From NCBI GenBank assembly GCA_902790135.1, contig CADAQM010000021.1:1-35863 (forward strand): DNA of 35,863 nt, read 5' to 3'. Positions 34,550-35,863 of the stretch are shown one piece after another; position 1 is the first letter of the stretch; each line of letters begins with the position of its first letter. A program made the position numbers and the translations under genes. The notes under the pieces are model-generated. The model worked only from the letters and a program-made list of their open reading frames with translations. It was not told the DNA's origin and did no database searches. Origin of the DNA: an uncultured Coriobacteriaceae bacterium. Lineage in GTDB: Bacteria; Actinomycetota; Coriobacteriia; Coriobacteriales; Atopobiaceae.

Positions 34550-35554
34550 ATGGCAGTCACGTTCGAAGGCTATGAGCGCCGTATCGACAAGATCAACAAG
34601 ACGCTCGCTGAGTATGGTATCGCTGACCTAGAGGAAGCCCTCAAGATCTGTACCGACCTGGGCTTCAACCCGTATGACATCACCGAGGACATCCAGTCCA
34701 TCGCATTCGAGAACGCCAAGTGGGCTTACACCCTCGGCTGCGCAATCGCCGTCAAGAAGGGCTGCAAGACCGCTTCTGACGCCGCCGCCGCCATCGGCAT
34801 CGGCCTGCAGGCCTTCTGCGTCCCCGGCTCCGTCGCCGAGGATCGCAAGGTCGGCCTTGGCCATGGTAACCTGGGCGCCATGCTGCTCGGTGAGGACACC
34901 GAGTGCTTCGCGTTCCTCGCTGGCCACGAGTCCTTCGCAGCCGCTGAGGGCGCCATCGGCATCGCCAACAACGCCAACAAGGCCCGCAAGAAGCCGCTGC
35001 GCGTTATCCTGAACGGTCTCGGCAAGGACGCCGCCCAGATCATCGCCCGTATCAACGGCTTCACCTATGTCCAGACCAAGTTCGACTACTTCACCGGCGA
35101 GCTTGAGGTTGTCCAGACCATTCCGTATTCCGATGGTCCGCGCGCTGCCGTCAACTGCTACGGCGCCGACGACGTCCGCGAGGGCGTTGCCATCATGTGG
35201 CATGAGAATGCCGACATCTCCATCACCGGCAACTCCACCAACCCGACCCGCTTCCAGCATCCCGTGGCAGGCACCTACTTCAAGGAGCGCACGCTGGCTG
35301 GCAAGAAGTACTTCTCCGTCGCATCCGGTGGCGGCACTGGCCGTACCCTGCATCCGGACAACATGCATGCCGGCCCCGCCTCCTACGGCATGACCGACAC
35401 CATGGGCCGTATGCACTCCAGCGCCCAGTTCGCAGGCTCCTCCTCCGTGCCGGCTCACGTCGACATGATGGGCCTCATCGGCATGGGCAACAACCCGATG
35501 GTTGGCTGCACCGTGGCGTGCGCCGTGGCCGTCGAGCAGGCTCTGGCCGAGTAG
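34550..35554 (+). CDS. GGGtGRT protein of unknown function
   Basis: A 334-residue protein containing the near-invariant motif GGGTGRT (260-266) that names its family. Other conserved-looking parts are LGHGNLGAMLLGEDTECFAF, WHENADISITGNST and the C-terminal GNNPMVGCTVACAVAVEQAL. No Walker or Rossmann signature is seen. Several cysteines (33-34, 64, 72, 90, 119, 203, 320, 324) might bind metal. The ribosome site AAAGGAG is ten bases from ATG 34550. It follows the IscU-like gene in an operon, and the two genes are paired in many anaerobes, implying a joint function, perhaps in Fe-S or a related cofactor. The function is undescribed. Confidence 0.85.
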   Translation: MAVTFEGYERRIDKINKTLAEYGIADLEEALKICTDLGFNPYDITEDIQSIAFENAKWAYTLGCAIAVKKGCKTASDAAAAIGIGLQAFCVPGSVAEDRKVGLGHGNLGAMLLGEDTECFAFLAGHESFAAAEGAIGIANNANKARKKPLRVILNGLGKDAAQIIARINGFTYVQTKFDYFTGELEVVQTIPYSDGPRAAVNCYGADDVREGVAIMWHENADISITGNSTNPTRFQHPVAGTYFKERTLAGKKYFSVASGGGTGRTLHPDNMHAGPASYGMTDTMGRMHSSAQFAGSSSVPAHVDMMGLIGMGNNPMVGCTVACAVAVEQALAE

Positions 35555-35558
35555 TGAC

Positions 35559-35578
35559 CCGCGGCGAAGGAGCCGCGG
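35559..35578. promoter_or_regulatory. Small hairpin just after the GGGtGRT stop
   Basis: CCGCGGC-GAAGGA-GCCGCGG, seven perfect pairs, five bases after the TAG. It may protect the mRNA 3' end or pre-fold the terminator region. Confidence 0.4.
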
Positions 35579-35594
35579 TGCAGACGTCCACAAC

Positions 35595-35628
35595 GACCCG
35601 TCGCCCGCGAGGGTGGCGGGTCGTTCTG
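35595..35628 (+). terminator. First terminator after the GGGtGRT gene
   Basis: AACGACCCGTCGCCC (left arm beginning near 35592) pairs with GGGTGGCGGGTCGTT across GCGA, 15 pairs including two G-U, followed by CTGGT. A very stable stem. Confidence 0.8.
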
Positions 35629-35717
35629 GTACGCATTGCACCGTGGCGTGCGCCGTGGCCGTCGAGCAGGCTCTGGCCGAGTAGCACGTATCTGACAGAG
35701 GGTTCACCCCTACTGTT

Positions 35718-35752
35718 CACGCCCCGTCACCAGCTGGTGGCGGGGCGTTCTT
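35718..35752 (+). terminator. Second terminator after the 48-bp duplicate
   Basis: CGCCCCGTCACCA pairs with TGGTGGCGGGGCG across GC, with one T-G wobble, followed by TTCTTTGTT. It is a typical intrinsic terminator with a U-rich tail and differs in sequence from the first. Confidence 0.85.
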
Positions 35753-35863
35753 TGTTGCGGCGATGGGGCTGTATCAAAAGCCCCCATGATTAGATAGACC
35801 CCAAATAATCCCCGAATCCAACCACTTGCTTACGGAAATCGTTGTTCAGGAGGCAATCCACTC
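35753..35863 (+). promoter_or_regulatory. Upstream region of a gene starting beyond the window
   Basis: It has a small palindrome ATGGGGCT/AGCCCC(C)AT (35763-35787), and ends with CAGGAGG at about 35848-35854, a good ribosome site whose start codon would fall just past 35863. No coding can be read in the remaining bases. Confidence 0.4.

Larger units (their letters stand above)
35507..35684. repeat. 48-bp direct repeat of the GGGtGRT gene 3' end
   Basis: Bases 35507-35554 (last 15 codons and TAG of the GGGtGRT gene) are repeated without change at 35637-35684, 130 bases downstream. The second copy still reads CTVACAVAVEQALAE-stop but has no start. The first terminator lies between copies and the second lies after the second copy. 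Confidence 0.9.

Noticed and set aside
35502..35684. 60-codon ORF containing the second copy of the 48-bp repeat
   Set aside because: Only the last 15 codons match a protein; the rest crosses the first terminator. No ribosome site. Treated as a duplication remnant.

Overview
The window is high-G+C bacterial DNA, densely coded on both strands, and looks like a strictly anaerobic actinobacterium of the class Coriobacteriia (Olsenella/Atopobiaceae/Collinsella type). The indications are GGAGG-type ribosome sites with ATG and some GTG starts; two aldo/keto reductases with C-terminal ferredoxin domains; flavodoxin-type genes; an NADH oxidase; a meso-diaminopimelate dehydrogenase next to lysA; and a GGGtGRT protein paired with an IscU-like protein. 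The taxonomy is an inference, because there is no rRNA gene in the window.

Layout. 1-2181: a partial short-chain dehydrogenase diverges from a LysR regulator, which overlaps an RNA 2'-phosphotransferase (KptA/Tpt1). 2328-5830: a 6-phospho-beta-glucosidase, a DJ-1/PfpI protein and the first ferredoxin-type aldo/keto reductase. 5922-7239: a two-gene flavodoxin/FMN-reductase operon and an inverted-repeat element. 7240-11090: GNAT acetyltransferase, HAD-fold protein with an esterase, isopentenyl-diphosphate isomerase, and a microbial PARG-like protein (TIGR02452). 11206-16289: LysR regulator with a ZIP metal transporter, a DUF4418 membrane protein, an operon of the second ferredoxin-type aldo/keto reductase plus a carboxymuconolactone-decarboxylase-family protein, and a metallo-beta-lactamase-fold protein. 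16465-21095: ddh-lysA (last steps of lysine and meso-DAP synthesis), a VWA-domain protein and NADH oxidase. 21208-25301: leuA-ilvB-ilvN on the minus strand, preceded by a short leader ORF ending in a leucine-rich stretch. 25564-27891: HTH-cupin regulator with an acyl-CoA synthetase. 28047-33473: YARHG lipoprotein, DUF554 membrane protein and a SWIM-SNF2 helicase. 33826-35554: IscU-like protein with GGGtGRT protein, followed by two terminators that flank a 48-bp duplication of the gene's 3' end.

How the parts work together. The core metabolic content is amino-acid synthesis (branched-chain and lysine), redox handling in an anaerobe (ferredoxin-type reductases, flavodoxins, NADH oxidase) and use of phosphorylated beta-glucosides. 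The best candidates for undescribed biology are the IscU-like/GGGtGRT operon with its structured leader, and the unannotated leucine-rich leader peptide upstream of leuA. Several small palindromes (GTCACCTGYCAGTTGAC type and related hairpins) recur between genes and look like REP-type elements. No phage, plasmid, CRISPR, transposase, tRNA or rRNA gene was recognised.
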